Below are positions 1 to 7,317 of a stretch of DNA of 19,021 nucleotides, in pieces. The translations under genes were made by a program, and so were the position numbers. The notes under the pieces are model-generated. The model saw only the letters and a program-made list of their open reading frames with translations. It did not search any database and was not told the origin of the DNA. Position 1 is the stretch's first letter. The number at the start of each line of letters is the position of its first letter. Source of the DNA: Ruminococcaceae bacterium UBA2857 (lineage in GTDB: Bacteria; Bacillota; Clostridia; Oscillospirales; Acutalibacteraceae); contig DEFH01000020.1 of the NCBI GenBank assembly GCA_002350705.1, positions 1-19,021 of the forward strand, given 5' to 3'.

Positions 1-78
1 TTTCAAAACTTGGAAACTGCTGATTATCATATTATGACGGAAAATACAAATATTTCCGCCTATTTTATGACAGAAAAA

Positions 79-107
79 TCTCTCCCAATCAAGGCGATTG
101 AGAGAGA
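79..107 (-). terminator. Rho-independent terminator of the glnS operon
   Basis: A 12-base arm (79-90) pairs with 96-107 around the 5-nt loop AAGGC, with a single C/A mismatch between a 5-bp inner and a 6-bp outer helix. Read on the minus strand, the stem is followed by a U-rich run (complement of AGAAAAA, 72-78). It lies just after the glnS stop codon and so ends the minus-strand operon. A-rich flanks on the other side mean it could also work for transcription entering from the left. Confidence 0.85.
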
Positions 108-112
108 AAAAA

Positions 113-1786
113 TTATTTCTTTTTAAAGCCGTCTTTAAGAGAGACACTTCTGTTGAAAATGAGATGTTCGGGAGTGCTGTTCTTGTCAAGACAGAAATAG
201 CCTAAACGCATGAACTGATAATTGGACGGCACTTTTGCACCTTCCACAAATTTCTCGGCCTTGCAGTTTTTGAGGGTAACAAGGCTTGTCGGATTGATGT
301 AGTCAAGGAAGTTCTTGTCGCCTGTATCGGGTTCGGGATCGGTAAACAGATTATCATACAGACGGACTTCTGCGTTGACATAGTTTTCAGCATCTACCCA
401 GTGAATCGTACCTCTGACTTTTCTGCCGTCGGGAGTATCGCCGCCGCGGGTTGCGGGATCATATTCCGCATAGACTTCCATGATATTGCCGTTCTCATCT
501 TTTTTACAGCCTGTACATTTTACGATATAGGCGGATTTCAGACGGACTTCGTTACCGGGATAAAGTCTGTTGTAGCCTTTGACTTTCTGCTCAATGAAAT
601 CATCTGCTTCAATATAGCACTCACGGCTGAAGGTAATGGTTCTGTGACCGTCTTCGGGGCGGTTGGGATTGTTTTCGACATCAAATTCTTCTGTTTTGCC
701 TTCGGGATAATTGGTGATAATCAGCTTGATGGGATTGAGAACCACCATGACACGCTGTGCCTTTTCGTTCAAATCTTCTCTTAAACAGTGTTCCAAAAAT
801 GAATATTCCACAACGCTGTTTGTTTTGGAAACACCGATTCTTTCACAGAAATTACGGATAGAAGCGGGTGTATAGCCGCGTCTTCTCAAGCCGCACAGAG
901 TAGGCATTCTGGGATCGTCCCAGCCGTTGACATAATTTTCCTCGACAAGCTGACGGAGCTTTCTCTTGCTCATAACGGTGTTGTTAATGCCGAGACGGGC
1001 AAACTCGATCTGACGGGGCACACTCGGTACAGAGGTGTGATTGATAACCCAGTCATAAAGAGGTCTGTGGTCTTCAAATTCCAGTGTGCAGAGGGAATGA
1101 GTAATACCCTCAATGGCATCTTCAAGAGGGTGTGCGAAGTCATACATCGGGTAGATACACCATGTATCGCCTGTACGGTGATGTTTCATACGGTTGATTC
1201 TGTAAATAACAGGATCACGCATATTGAAATTACCGCTGTTCAGATCGATTTTTGCACGGAGCGTCATTTTGCCGTCCTCAAACTCACCTTTTTTCATTCT
1301 CTCGAATAAATCAAGACTTTCCTCAATCGGCCTGTCACGGTACGGACTGACAGCAGGGTGAGTTAAATCTCCACGATTTGCTCTCATTTCTTCGGGTGTG
1401 AGTTCGCAGACATAAGCCAAGCCTTTTTTGATAAGCTCCACAGCGTATTCATACATCTGTTCAAAATACTCTGACGCAAAATAAAATCTGTCGTCCCAGT
1501 GAAACCCCAGCCATGCAATATCTTCTTTGATGGCATCCACATATTCCACATCTTCTTTGGTGGGATTGGTATCATCCATACGCAGATTACAGATACCGTA
1601 AAAACGCTCTGCCATACCGAAATCCACACAAATTGCCTTTGCATGACCGATGTGCAGATAACCGTTAGGTTCGGGAGGGAAACGGGTATGTACTTTTTTT
1701 CCCTCATATTTGCCGCCCTGTGCAATATCTTCCGTGATAAAATCATAGATAAAATTGCCTGCGGCAAGTTCCAATTCTTCTGCCAT
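113..1786 (-). CDS. glnS: Glutaminyl-tRNA synthetase
   Basis: Cytoplasmic class I aminoacyl-tRNA synthetase that charges tRNA-Gln with glutamine, using ATP. The 557-aa length matches bacterial GlnRS. The ATP-binding HIGH motif is present at residues 45-48 within PPEPNGYLHIGHAKA, and the KMSKS-type loop appears as MSKRK at 272-276. The long C-terminal half is consistent with the two beta-barrel anticodon-binding domains of GlnRS rather than the helical cage of GluRS. The ATG has a strong AAGGAGAG site 7 nt upstream, which directly follows the stop of the preceding 156-aa gene (15-nt gap), so it is the last gene of the gltX operon. Many Firmicutes lack GlnRS and make Gln-tRNA by transamidation, so this gene is a lineage marker and is thought to have entered bacteria by transfer from eukaryotes (general knowledge of the family). 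Confidence 0.97.
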   Translation of the reverse strand: MAEELELAAGNFIYDFITEDIAQGGKYEGKKVHTRFPPEPNGYLHIGHAKAICVDFGMAERFYGICNLRMDDTNPTKEDVEYVDAIKEDIAWLGFHWDDRFYFASEYFEQMYEYAVELIKKGLAYVCELTPEEMRANRGDLTHPAVSPYRDRPIEESLDLFERMKKGEFEDGKMTLRAKIDLNSGNFNMRDPVIYRINRMKHHRTGDTWCIYPMYDFAHPLEDAIEGITHSLCTLEFEDHRPLYDWVINHTSVPSVPRQIEFARLGINNTVMSKRKLRQLVEENYVNGWDDPRMPTLCGLRRRGYTPASIRNFCERIGVSKTNSVVEYSFLEHCLREDLNEKAQRVMVVLNPIKLIITNYPEGKTEEFDVENNPNRPEDGHRTITFSRECYIEADDFIEQKVKGYNRLYPGNEVRLKSAYIVKCTGCKKDENGNIMEVYAEYDPATRGGDTPDGRKVRGTIHWVDAENYVNAEVRLYDNLFTDPEPDTGDKNFLDYINPTSLVTLKNCKAEKFVEGAKVPSNYQFMRLGYFCLDKNSTPEHLIFNRSVSLKDGFKKK

Positions 1787-1801
1787 TTTGATTCTCTCCT
1801 T

Positions 1802-2272
1802 TTATTCGTCATTTCCGTAGGAAATCACTAAAGTATAATTTTTGTATCGGATGCAGTACACATCCAGAAGCACATAAAATATATTGGTATTCGGCATACA
1901 GTATCTTTGGTTGCCGACATGACAGCTTTCCAGATATTCATTGTCAAAAAGAGTTTCAAAGCTCTTTTGAATATCGTCCGTATCGGATATTTTTTCGTAA
2001 AACTCCGTTTTGTCAAGTGCATGAAAATCATTTTCCGTGAAGTCATAACCGATGTAGTCTTTCATCATGTCGGAGAAATTTTCGTCATTGGTGGGAAGTA
2101 CGTCAATAAAGAAATAATTCCCATGTTCAAACCAATCTTTTGAAACATTAGAGAAAAATTCACTGCAAAAAGAATTGGTCTTTTCAAGAACGATATTTTT
2201 ATCGGTTTCGGGATATTCACCGTATTTCAATTCATGAGCCTTGATTTCGGGAAGTGTTGTATAAATTTCCAT
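1802..2272 (-). CDS. Unknown 156-aa protein between gltX and glnS
   Basis: I do not recognise this protein. It is acidic and rich in aromatic residues, with no signal peptide or membrane segment, so it is probably cytoplasmic. It has two cysteines near the C-terminal half (in ESCHVGNQRYCMP) but no clear metal-binding motif. The ATG follows the gltX stop by 11 nt, and its AAGGA site overlaps that stop codon (TAAGGA), so translation is probably coupled to gltX. The stop lies 15 nt before glnS. The tight packing between two synthetases of one family makes co-transcription nearly certain. A role in tRNA charging would be guilt by association only. Codon use looks like that of its neighbours. Confidence 0.8.
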   Translation of the reverse strand: MEIYTTLPEIKAHELKYGEYPETDKNIVLEKTNSFCSEFFSNVSKDWFEHGNYFFIDVLPTNDENFSDMMKDYIGYDFTENDFHALDKTEFYEKISDTDDIQKSFETLFDNEYLESCHVGNQRYCMPNTNIFYVLLDVYCIRYKNYTLVISYGNDE

Positions 2273-2283
2273 AGTATTTGTCC

Positions 2284-3738
2284 TTATGCAAGTTTTGCAA
2301 GACCTTTTTGAAGTCTTGCCATAGATTCCTCTTTGCCGAGAATATCAAGGATTTCAACGGCACCGCCCGGGGTGACTGCCATACCGGATGCAGCGATTCT
2401 GACAGGCCACATTAATGTACCGTTCTTGACTTCGAGTTTTTGTGCAAGCTCAATCAGACAGTCATGAATGGTATCATGATTCCATTGTGTCAGTGCATTG
2501 AGTGCAGAAATGCCCTCTGTCAGCATGGTAACGGAATTTTCGAGATTGGTCTTGCTCTTTTTGTTGACAAACAATTCTTTGTCATAGTCGGGCTGTGTTT
2601 CAAAGAATTCTATCTTTTCGGGAATCTGTGTCAGTTTGGTTGTTCTCTGCTGGAGAATGGACGCTACTTTGATCCAGTCAAGCTCTTTTGCGGGAATCGC
2701 TTTTTTGAAGTAAGGCATTGCGATTTCGGCAAATTTTTCAACGGGCATTGCCTTGATATACTCACCGTTGAACCACTCTAATTTGTCATAGTCAAAGATA
2801 GACGGTGATTTGCTGATACCGTCTATCGAGAAACTTTCAATGAGTTCTTCTATCGTAAACATTTCCCTGTTGTCTTTCGGACACCAACCCAAAAGGGCAA
2901 TATAATTGATGATTGCTTCCGGCAGGAATCCCTGCTTGACTAAATCCTCAAAGCTGGTGGCACCGTGACGCTTGGACAGCTTGGAGACAGAGCCGTCATC
3001 ATTTTTGCCCATAATCAGCGGCAGATGAATATAGACAGGAATTTCCCAGCCGAATGCTTCATACAGTAAATTATACTTTGGTGTAGAGGAGAGGTATTCA
3101 CTTCCTCTGACAACGTGGGTAATATTCATGGTATGGTCATCAATGACATTGGCAAAATTATAGGTGGGATAGCCGTCTGTTTTGATTAAAATTTGATCCT
3201 GCAATTCACTGTTGTCAACGGTGATAGAACCGAATACAGCATCTTCAAAAGTAGTGGAGCCTTCCAAAGGCATTTTCTGACGGATGACATAGGGCATACC
3301 GTCGGAAAGATTTTTTTCAACGACCTCTTTCGGAAGGTCACGGCAGTGACGGTCATAGCCTCCGCCGATGTCATCGGAATCATTGTGCAAAGAATCCAGT
3401 CTTTCTTTGGTGCAGAAACAGTAATAAGCCTTATCCATTGCAATGAGCTGTTTGGCATAAGGAAGATACATATCTTTTCTTTCGCTCTGCACATAAGGAC
3501 CATACTCGCCGCCAATATCGGGACCTTCGTCATGAAGCAGTTTTGCCTGTTTCAGTGTGTGGTAGATAATATCCACTGCACCGTCAATCTTGCGTTCTTG
3601 GTCGGTGTCCTCGATACGCAGGACAAATGTGCCGTCCAGCGACTTGGCCACAAGATATTCATACAAAGCGGTACGGAGATTGCCGACGTGCATAAAGCCT
3701 GTCGGACTTGGTGCAAACCTTGTTCTTACATTTGACAT
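2284..3738 (-). CDS. gltX: Glutamyl-tRNA synthetase
   Basis: Charges tRNA-Glu with glutamate in the cytoplasm. At 484 aa it has the usual bacterial GluRS length. The HIGH-equivalent is HVGN at residues 17-20 (in FAPSPTGFMHVGNLRTALYE) and the KMSKS loop is KLSKR at 253-257. A zinc-binding set like that of the E. coli enzyme is visible: C107-x-C109, then Y128 and C132 in YDRHC. The helical C-terminal anticodon cage fills the remainder. The ATG at 3738 has an AAGGTG site at good spacing. Because glnS is in the same operon, this enzyme could be a discriminating GluRS that charges only tRNA-Glu. The sequence alone does not settle that, and gatCAB lies outside the window if present. Confidence 0.97.
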   Translation of the reverse strand: MSNVRTRFAPSPTGFMHVGNLRTALYEYLVAKSLDGTFVLRIEDTDQERKIDGAVDIIYHTLKQAKLLHDEGPDIGGEYGPYVQSERKDMYLPYAKQLIAMDKAYYCFCTKERLDSLHNDSDDIGGGYDRHCRDLPKEVVEKNLSDGMPYVIRQKMPLEGSTTFEDAVFGSITVDNSELQDQILIKTDGYPTYNFANVIDDHTMNITHVVRGSEYLSSTPKYNLLYEAFGWEIPVYIHLPLIMGKNDDGSVSKLSKRHGATSFEDLVKQGFLPEAIINYIALLGWCPKDNREMFTIEELIESFSIDGISKSPSIFDYDKLEWFNGEYIKAMPVEKFAEIAMPYFKKAIPAKELDWIKVASILQQRTTKLTQIPEKIEFFETQPDYDKELFVNKKSKTNLENSVTMLTEGISALNALTQWNHDTIHDCLIELAQKLEVKNGTLMWPVRIAASGMAVTPGGAVEILDILGKEESMARLQKGLAKLA

Positions 3739-3780
3739 TTCAATTCACCTTTTTTCTTGATTTCGGAAAAATCCGTTGAT

Positions 3781-4437
3781 TCAGAATATATTACTGAAAA
3801 TTTCTTTTCGGGTATGTCCCCGATAGCAATGCTTTCTTACACCGTCATTCATGTTCATCAGCAGTTCGCAGAATGTTCTTAAACCGGCTTCATCATCCGG
3901 ATTCAGTCCAAGTCTGACAGCACCATTGACGGCATGGGTAATGTCATTTCCCAATTCCATTTCCAGTTCAAGCTGCATTTCTTCGGCAATGTCATCGGCA
4001 TCTTTTTGGTTGAGGTACGGCAGGTTTCTCAGAAATGCCCGTACATCAATGAATTCCAGCGACTTTTCAAAGAAATATTCCTCTTTGTATCTTAAAAAAC
4101 GTTCTCTTTTGGGAATATAGTAATCTATGCCTTCCTGCATATCACACATCTCGATATAGTCATCCCAGTCTCCCATGCAGTAAAGATATTCCGATGTCAG
4201 AGTTTTGTCAAGGAAATCGGTTTTTTCTGCTGTTTTGTAAACTTCATCTTCTCCGATGATGTCATAGTGTCTTTCGTCAAAGTTGATACTATCCGTCAGT
4301 TCCTTCAGCTCTTGTTCTGTGACAGGTTCATTCTGAGTGTTGTAAATCTCCAGGAATTTCCGAAGCGGAATAATCCCGTAAAGGTTTACTGCTGCTTCCA
4401 TATAATCCTGCAAAAGATTTTTTATTTCATCCGTCAT
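3781..4437 (-). CDS. Unknown 218-aa acidic protein, first gene of the gltX-glnS operon
   Basis: I cannot name this family. The protein is strongly acidic, predicted helical, and lacks signal or membrane segments. The C-terminal stretch (about 190-214: NMNDGVRKHCYRGHTRKEI) resembles the N-x-T-R-x-x-x-x-R-G-H-T-P-x-E motif found in proteins that carry SEC-C or pRiA4b ORF-3-like domains, where it lies next to a zinc-binding tail. The cysteine-rich tail itself is absent here. The middle part (YCMGDWDDYIEMCDMQEGIDYY) has three cysteines with no CxxC pattern. The ATG at 4437 has an AAGGAGAG site, and a promoter lies 31 nt upstream. It is followed 42 nt later by gltX with no terminator between, so it probably leads the operon. 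Confidence 0.78.
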   Translation of the reverse strand: MTDEIKNLLQDYMEAAVNLYGIIPLRKFLEIYNTQNEPVTEQELKELTDSINFDERHYDIIGEDEVYKTAEKTDFLDKTLTSEYLYCMGDWDDYIEMCDMQEGIDYYIPKRERFLRYKEEYFFEKSLEFIDVRAFLRNLPYLNQKDADDIAEEMQLELEMELGNDITHAVNGAVRLGLNPDDEAGLRTFCELLMNMNDGVRKHCYRGHTRKEIFSNIF

Positions 4438-4467
4438 TATGTACTCTCCTTTTTTCAGATACTAAAA

Positions 4468-4496
4468 ACTATAACATATTTTTTCCGATTTAACAA
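4468..4496 (-). promoter_or_regulatory. Promoter of the 218-aa gene-gltX-156-aa gene-glnS operon
   Basis: On the minus strand, TTGTTA (4491-4496) and TATAGT (4468-4473) are separated by exactly 17 bp, with a TG one base upstream of the -10 (TGT-TATAGT), giving an extended -10. The first start codon is about 30 bp downstream. No T-box leader fits in the short 5' region, so control of these synthetases by uncharged tRNA through a T-box is not supported here. Confidence 0.75.
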
Positions 4497-4514
4497 GAGG
4501 ATTCAAAAACATTG

Positions 4515-4543
4515 TTGACAGAAATTGATGCTGATTATATAAT
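4515..4543 (+). promoter_or_regulatory. Consensus sigma-A promoter of the sseB-like/rpn operon
   Basis: TTGACA (4515-4520) and TATAAT (4538-4543) are both perfect consensus, with a 17-bp spacer. The expected start point near 4550 leaves a leader of about 44 nt before the ATG at 4594. This is the strongest-looking promoter in the window, and no operator palindrome is obvious, which suggests constitutive expression. It is back to back with the gltX-operon promoter. Confidence 0.85.
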
Positions 4544-4593
4544 AAGTACAAAAGATTATGATAATTCATCCGTTTTTTATAGGAGGATGCTGT

Positions 4594-5817
4594 ATGAGTA
4601 CCATTCAGGAATTAATATCGGAGTATGCCCGAACAAACAGTGACAGTGATTACAGGGAAATTGTCAGAGCGGTTCGGGAAAGCAATAAATTATGGGCAGC
4701 TTATTCACCTGTTACCAAAAACAGTTATATGGAGTATTTCAATGGCAAACCGACAGCGTTTCTGTTTTCGGAAAAAGGATTTTGTGAGACATTCAGGGAA
4801 CATCTGGCACCGCACAACGTAAAAATTGAAACCGAACTTTGCAAGCCTGAAACAAGAATACAGCTTTTCGGTGACTTTTACAGGAGCGGCATTGAACATA
4901 TCATTATCGACAACGGACAGCAGTTTGTGTGTATCGGTCTTTTTGACGTGATAGAAAAACCCGATTTTTCATCACTTTCCCCACAATACAGACCTGTTGT
5001 CAATCCGTCGCTTCTGGTGAATGCAAATTTGTTTTTTCAGACGTTTGATGCAGGCACCGCTACCAAAAATACACGAAAAAAAATGCTTCGGTCTCTCTAT
5101 CAGGGAAAGTATTTGATGCCTGTTATTGTGGAGCATGACACACCTTTGGATGGTCTGGAAAAAAGTACCCTGAAAGCTATTGCAACAGTCAGCGGAACGG
5201 CTGTAACCGTTCCCGCTCTTGAGTTGGATGATGGTCAGACATTGATACCATTTTTTACGGACTGGACAGAATTCAGTCGTTTTGATAAAGACAAACAGTG
5301 TGCTGGAAATATTGTAACTTTCAGGGAGATGGAATATTTTTGTGAGCAAGGCGAAAAAATTGCTGTGAATCCGTTTGGATTCAATATGGTAGTGGACAGC
5401 AATGCTCTTGCCTTGATTAAAAAGCTGTCCTCTGATATAGAGCTTGAGGAAGAAGTTTTTGAAACGGAACCCATGCCGGAAGAGAAAGAAGTCTTTGAAA
5501 CGGAACCCATGCCGGAGGAAGAACCAATTACATTGTTTGAACTTCGCTCGGTGCCGCATGAAATGATTCAAATCCTGCAATCTGCTATGGAGCAGACAGA
5601 CGGTGTTCAAGCCGCCTATTTAAAGGGTATGACGCAGGGAGAACAAAACAGCTATCTGGTGATTGTGGATTTTTCGGGAGATAGGAACCTGTTGAACAAT
5701 ATGGCATGGGAAGTCATGCAGCAAATGCAGGAAATTCCCATAGAATTTATCCTTGCCGATTCCGAACTCGGCAGTCAGGCAGTACAAAGTACCTACCCAT
5801 TTTACCAAAGAAATTAA
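4594..5817 (+). CDS. SseB-family protein
   Basis: A 407-aa cytoplasmic protein of the SseB family (named for 'enhanced serine sensitivity B'), whose biochemical role is not established. From about residue 170 to 285 it shows the SseB N-terminal pattern: a LMPVIV strand, DGQTLIPFFTDWTEFSRF and the closing IAVNPFGFNMVV. Residues about 313-407 fit the SseB C-terminal domain (AYLKGMTQGEQNSYLVIVDFSGD, ending in YPFYQ). Residues 1-165 look like a divergent extra copy of the N-terminal type domain. The acidic linker holds a 12-residue tandem duplication (287-298 and 299-310). I chose the ATG at 4594 because GGAGG lies 7 nt upstream. An in-frame ATG at 4558 would place that ribosome site inside the gene. 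It is the first gene of a three-gene operon. Confidence 0.8.
   Translation: MSTIQELISEYARTNSDSDYREIVRAVRESNKLWAAYSPVTKNSYMEYFNGKPTAFLFSEKGFCETFREHLAPHNVKIETELCKPETRIQLFGDFYRSGIEHIIIDNGQQFVCIGLFDVIEKPDFSSLSPQYRPVVNPSLLVNANLFFQTFDAGTATKNTRKKMLRSLYQGKYLMPVIVEHDTPLDGLEKSTLKAIATVSGTAVTVPALELDDGQTLIPFFTDWTEFSRFDKDKQCAGNIVTFREMEYFCEQGEKIAVNPFGFNMVVDSNALALIKKLSSDIELEEEVFETEPMPEEKEVFETEPMPEEEPITLFELRSVPHEMIQILQSAMEQTDGVQAAYLKGMTQGEQNSYLVIVDFSGDRNLLNNMAWEVMQQMQEIPIEFILADSELGSQAVQSTYPFYQRN
5452..5523 (+). repeat. Tandem 36-bp in-frame duplication in the SseB-like gene
   Basis: Two adjacent 36-bp units (5452-5487 and 5488-5523) encode EVFETEPMPEEK and EVFETEPMPEEE. They differ at a handful of bases, mainly in third positions and at the end of the unit, so the duplication is fairly recent. 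It extends the acidic linker between the two SseB domains without breaking the frame. Confidence 0.9.
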
Positions 5818-5831
5818 GGAGGGAGATAACA

Positions 5832-6287
5832 ATGATTTTTCAGGGAATCAAAGAAATCAATGATTGGATGCTGGTGGAGTATCATTCTACATGGAGTTAT
5901 GGATATGACTTTATGCTGGATGCGGCACAGGTCATGATTGATACTGATTTCAAAGAAAATACACAGCGTTTTGCGGTGGCGGAAATTTCCGGTTCGCAAG
6001 ACCAGGAGAGACTCAATGAACTGAAAGCGGAAAATTATATCATCCGCAACTGTGAAACCGCCAACAGAGAACATGGTGTTCTTACCATATCCGGCATGAG
6101 TGATATTATGGAATGTCCGATACAGATTGTTTTCTTCAATCAGACAAACATTGTACGGCTTTTCTGTCCGTTCAAAAAATACTTTGAACTGCATGGTGAA
6201 CATGCGTTCGACAACTATATGAACAGCATAGAAATCAAAGCCTACTGTCTTGATACCGAAAGAAAAGTCCAATCAGCCAAGGAGTGA
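5832..6287 (+). CDS. Unknown 151-aa protein in the SseB-like/Rpn operon
   Basis: I do not recognise this protein. It has no signal peptide or membrane segment and appears to be an alpha/beta cytoplasmic protein with alternating hydrophobic strands (for example HGVLTISGMSDIMECPIQIVFFNQTNIVRLFCPF). The ATG at 5832 has GGAGGGAG directly upstream, 14 nt after the stop of the SseB-like gene. An upstream in-frame start at 5706 would overlap that gene by more than 100 bp and has no better ribosome site. Its stop overlaps the ribosome site of the next gene (AAGGAGTGA), so the three genes are tightly coupled. The function is unknown. By position it may act with the SseB-like protein. Confidence 0.75.
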   Translation: MIFQGIKEINDWMLVEYHSTWSYGYDFMLDAAQVMIDTDFKENTQRFAVAEISGSQDQERLNELKAENYIIRNCETANREHGVLTISGMSDIMECPIQIVFFNQTNIVRLFCPFKKYFELHGEHAFDNYMNSIEIKAYCLDTERKVQSAKE

Positions 6288-6291
6288 GAAA

Positions 6292-7197
6292 ATGGAAATT
6301 CCATTCAGAAAAGATTATCTGCCCAGAAATGATGTGGTATTTTCCATTATGTTCGGGAATATGGAACTGTTTGCAGCATTGCTCAAGGCGGTGACAGGTC
6401 ATACCCTGAAAGCAAAAGAAGTTATTTCACAGGCAAGCGTCACACCTGATAATGTGGAGCATAATTATATTCGTTTCGATACTTTCGCCAAAGATGAAAA
6501 CGGAACGATTTACAGTATGGATATGCAGAATACCTACAGCGAAATTTTAATCAAGAACCGTACAGTATATTATGCCTGCCGTTCTGTATCAGGTCAGACT
6601 GTCAAGAAAGGCGAATATGACAAATTAAATAAAGTAGTTATCTCGTTTATCATGACAGGTAAATCCAATACACTGCCTGTTGAAATTGTCAGGCTCTACA
6701 ATCAAAACAATGAACTTTATACGGACTTGTTTACCCTGTATAATGTGTATATTCCCACAGTCAATCAGAATGAAAGTGTGAATGAAGAACTGAAAATATT
6801 TTCGGAGTTTTTCTCTGTTTCCGCCGAAGAACAGATGGAGCAGTTTATTCAGGCACATTTTGAGAATGATTTGGGCAAAAAACTGATTTTGCTGTACGGC
6901 AAGGTAATATGCAGAAACGATTTGAATCTCATTCAGGAAGGAGAGTATTTTGATATGAAGATTTCGGAACAGGATATTATGGAAGCAAAAATAGAGGCAA
7001 GAGAAAAAGGTCTTGCCGAAGGTCTCGCCGAAGGACGTGCCGCAGGGCGTGCGGAAGGGCGTGCAGAAGGGCGTGCGGAAGAAAGAATCAGTGTTCTTGA
7101 CAAGGTGAAATCACTGATCAAAAAAGGCTTTGATGCCGAAACCCTGATTGAAACTTTTAACATTACAGTGGAAGAACGTCAGATGCTGGCAATCTGA
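6292..7197 (+). CDS. Rpn-family PD-(D/E)XK nuclease / putative transposase-like protein
   Basis: A 301-aa protein of the Rpn/PDDEXK transposase-like family (recombination-promoting nucleases related to E. coli RpnA). The N-terminal pattern YLPRNDVVFSIMFG and the core R61-x-D63...M76-D77-M78-Q79 match the family's 'RxD...vdIExQ' block, so D63, D77 and Q79 are the probable metal-binding and active-site residues. The second acidic residue is Asp where Glu is more common. The segment after residue 240 carries EGLAEGRAAGRAEGRAEGRAEE, the low-complexity helical repeat typical of this family, followed by a short C-terminal helical domain (LIKKGFDAETLIETFNITVEE). The ATG at 6292 has AAGGAG 9 nt upstream, overlapping the previous stop. 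It is the last gene before a strong terminator. Such proteins act on DNA and spread widely, but no transposon ends are visible here. Confidence 0.85.
   Translation: MEIPFRKDYLPRNDVVFSIMFGNMELFAALLKAVTGHTLKAKEVISQASVTPDNVEHNYIRFDTFAKDENGTIYSMDMQNTYSEILIKNRTVYYACRSVSGQTVKKGEYDKLNKVVISFIMTGKSNTLPVEIVRLYNQNNELYTDLFTLYNVYIPTVNQNESVNEELKIFSEFFSVSAEEQMEQFIQAHFENDLGKKLILLYGKVICRNDLNLIQEGEYFDMKISEQDIMEAKIEAREKGLAEGLAEGRAAGRAEGRAEGRAEERISVLDKVKSLIKKGFDAETLIETFNITVEERQMLAI
7030..7077 (+). repeat. Four tandem 12-bp units encoding (E/A)GRA in the Rpn-like gene
   Basis: Four consecutive 12-bp units, GAAGGACGTGCC, GCAGGGCGTGCG, GAAGGGCGTGCA and GAAGGGCGTGCG, encode EGRA-AGRA-EGRA-EGRA. They are GC-rich compared with the rest of the gene. 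Gain or loss of a unit keeps the reading frame, so copy number would change only the length of the helical linker. Confidence 0.9.
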
Positions 7198-7205
7198 AAA
7201 TGCAG

Positions 7206-7245
7206 AACAGCTTATATGCACGTTTTGAGCGGCATATAAGCTGTT
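7206..7245 (+). terminator. Strong Rho-independent terminator after the Rpn-like gene
   Basis: A perfect 14-bp inverted repeat, AACAGCTTATATGC (7206-7219) and GCATATAAGCTGTT (7232-7245), flanks a 12-nt loop and is followed by ATTTTTTAA. It lies 9 nt after the stop codon and closes the plus-strand operon, insulating the MerR gene downstream. Confidence 0.93.
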
Positions 7246-7259
7246 ATTTTTTAAATGTA

Positions 7260-7290
7260 TTGACATTGACCTTACGTAATAGTCTATACT
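7260..7290 (+). promoter_or_regulatory. MerR-type promoter with 19-bp spacer
   Basis: TTGACA (7260-7265) and TATACT (7285-7290) are separated by 19 bp rather than 17. The spacer contains a TTACGTAA palindrome (centre near 7273) within GACCTTACGTAATAGTC. Over-long spacers holding a dyad are the hallmark of promoters that MerR-family proteins activate by twisting the DNA. The gene driven is itself a MerR regulator, so autoregulation is the natural reading. Confidence 0.8.
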
Positions 7291-7317
7291 TGTTATCATG
7301 AGGTGAGGAAATTGAAA

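Noticed and set aside
38..58. Small inverted repeat CGGAAA...TTTCCG near the left edge.
   Set aside because: Only 6 bp with a mismatch inside and no U-run, in an AT-rich intergenic end; not enough for a terminator or operator call.
3193..3735. 180-codon open frame on the plus strand opposite gltX.
   Set aside because: It is a shadow of the strongly supported gltX coding frame, with no ribosome site or recognisable domain; the same holds for the other long antisense frames over glnS, mnmA and UPF0210.
3755..3775. CGGAAAAATCCG hairpin between the 218-aa gene and gltX as a terminator.
   Set aside because: The stem is only 4 bp and lies next to the gltX ribosome site; too weak to break the operon.
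4438..4467. Possible T-box leader for the synthetase operon.
   Set aside because: The promoter lies about 30 bp from the first start codon, leaving no room for a T-box specifier stem and antiterminator.
4972..5610. 212-codon minus-strand frame opposite the SseB-like gene.
   Set aside because: Its composition is that of a reverse-complement shadow, no ribosome site is present, and the plus-strand SseB domains explain the conservation.
6292..7197. Complete transposon around the Rpn-like gene.
   Set aside because: No terminal inverted repeats or target-site duplications are seen, and the gene is embedded in an operon with its own terminator.
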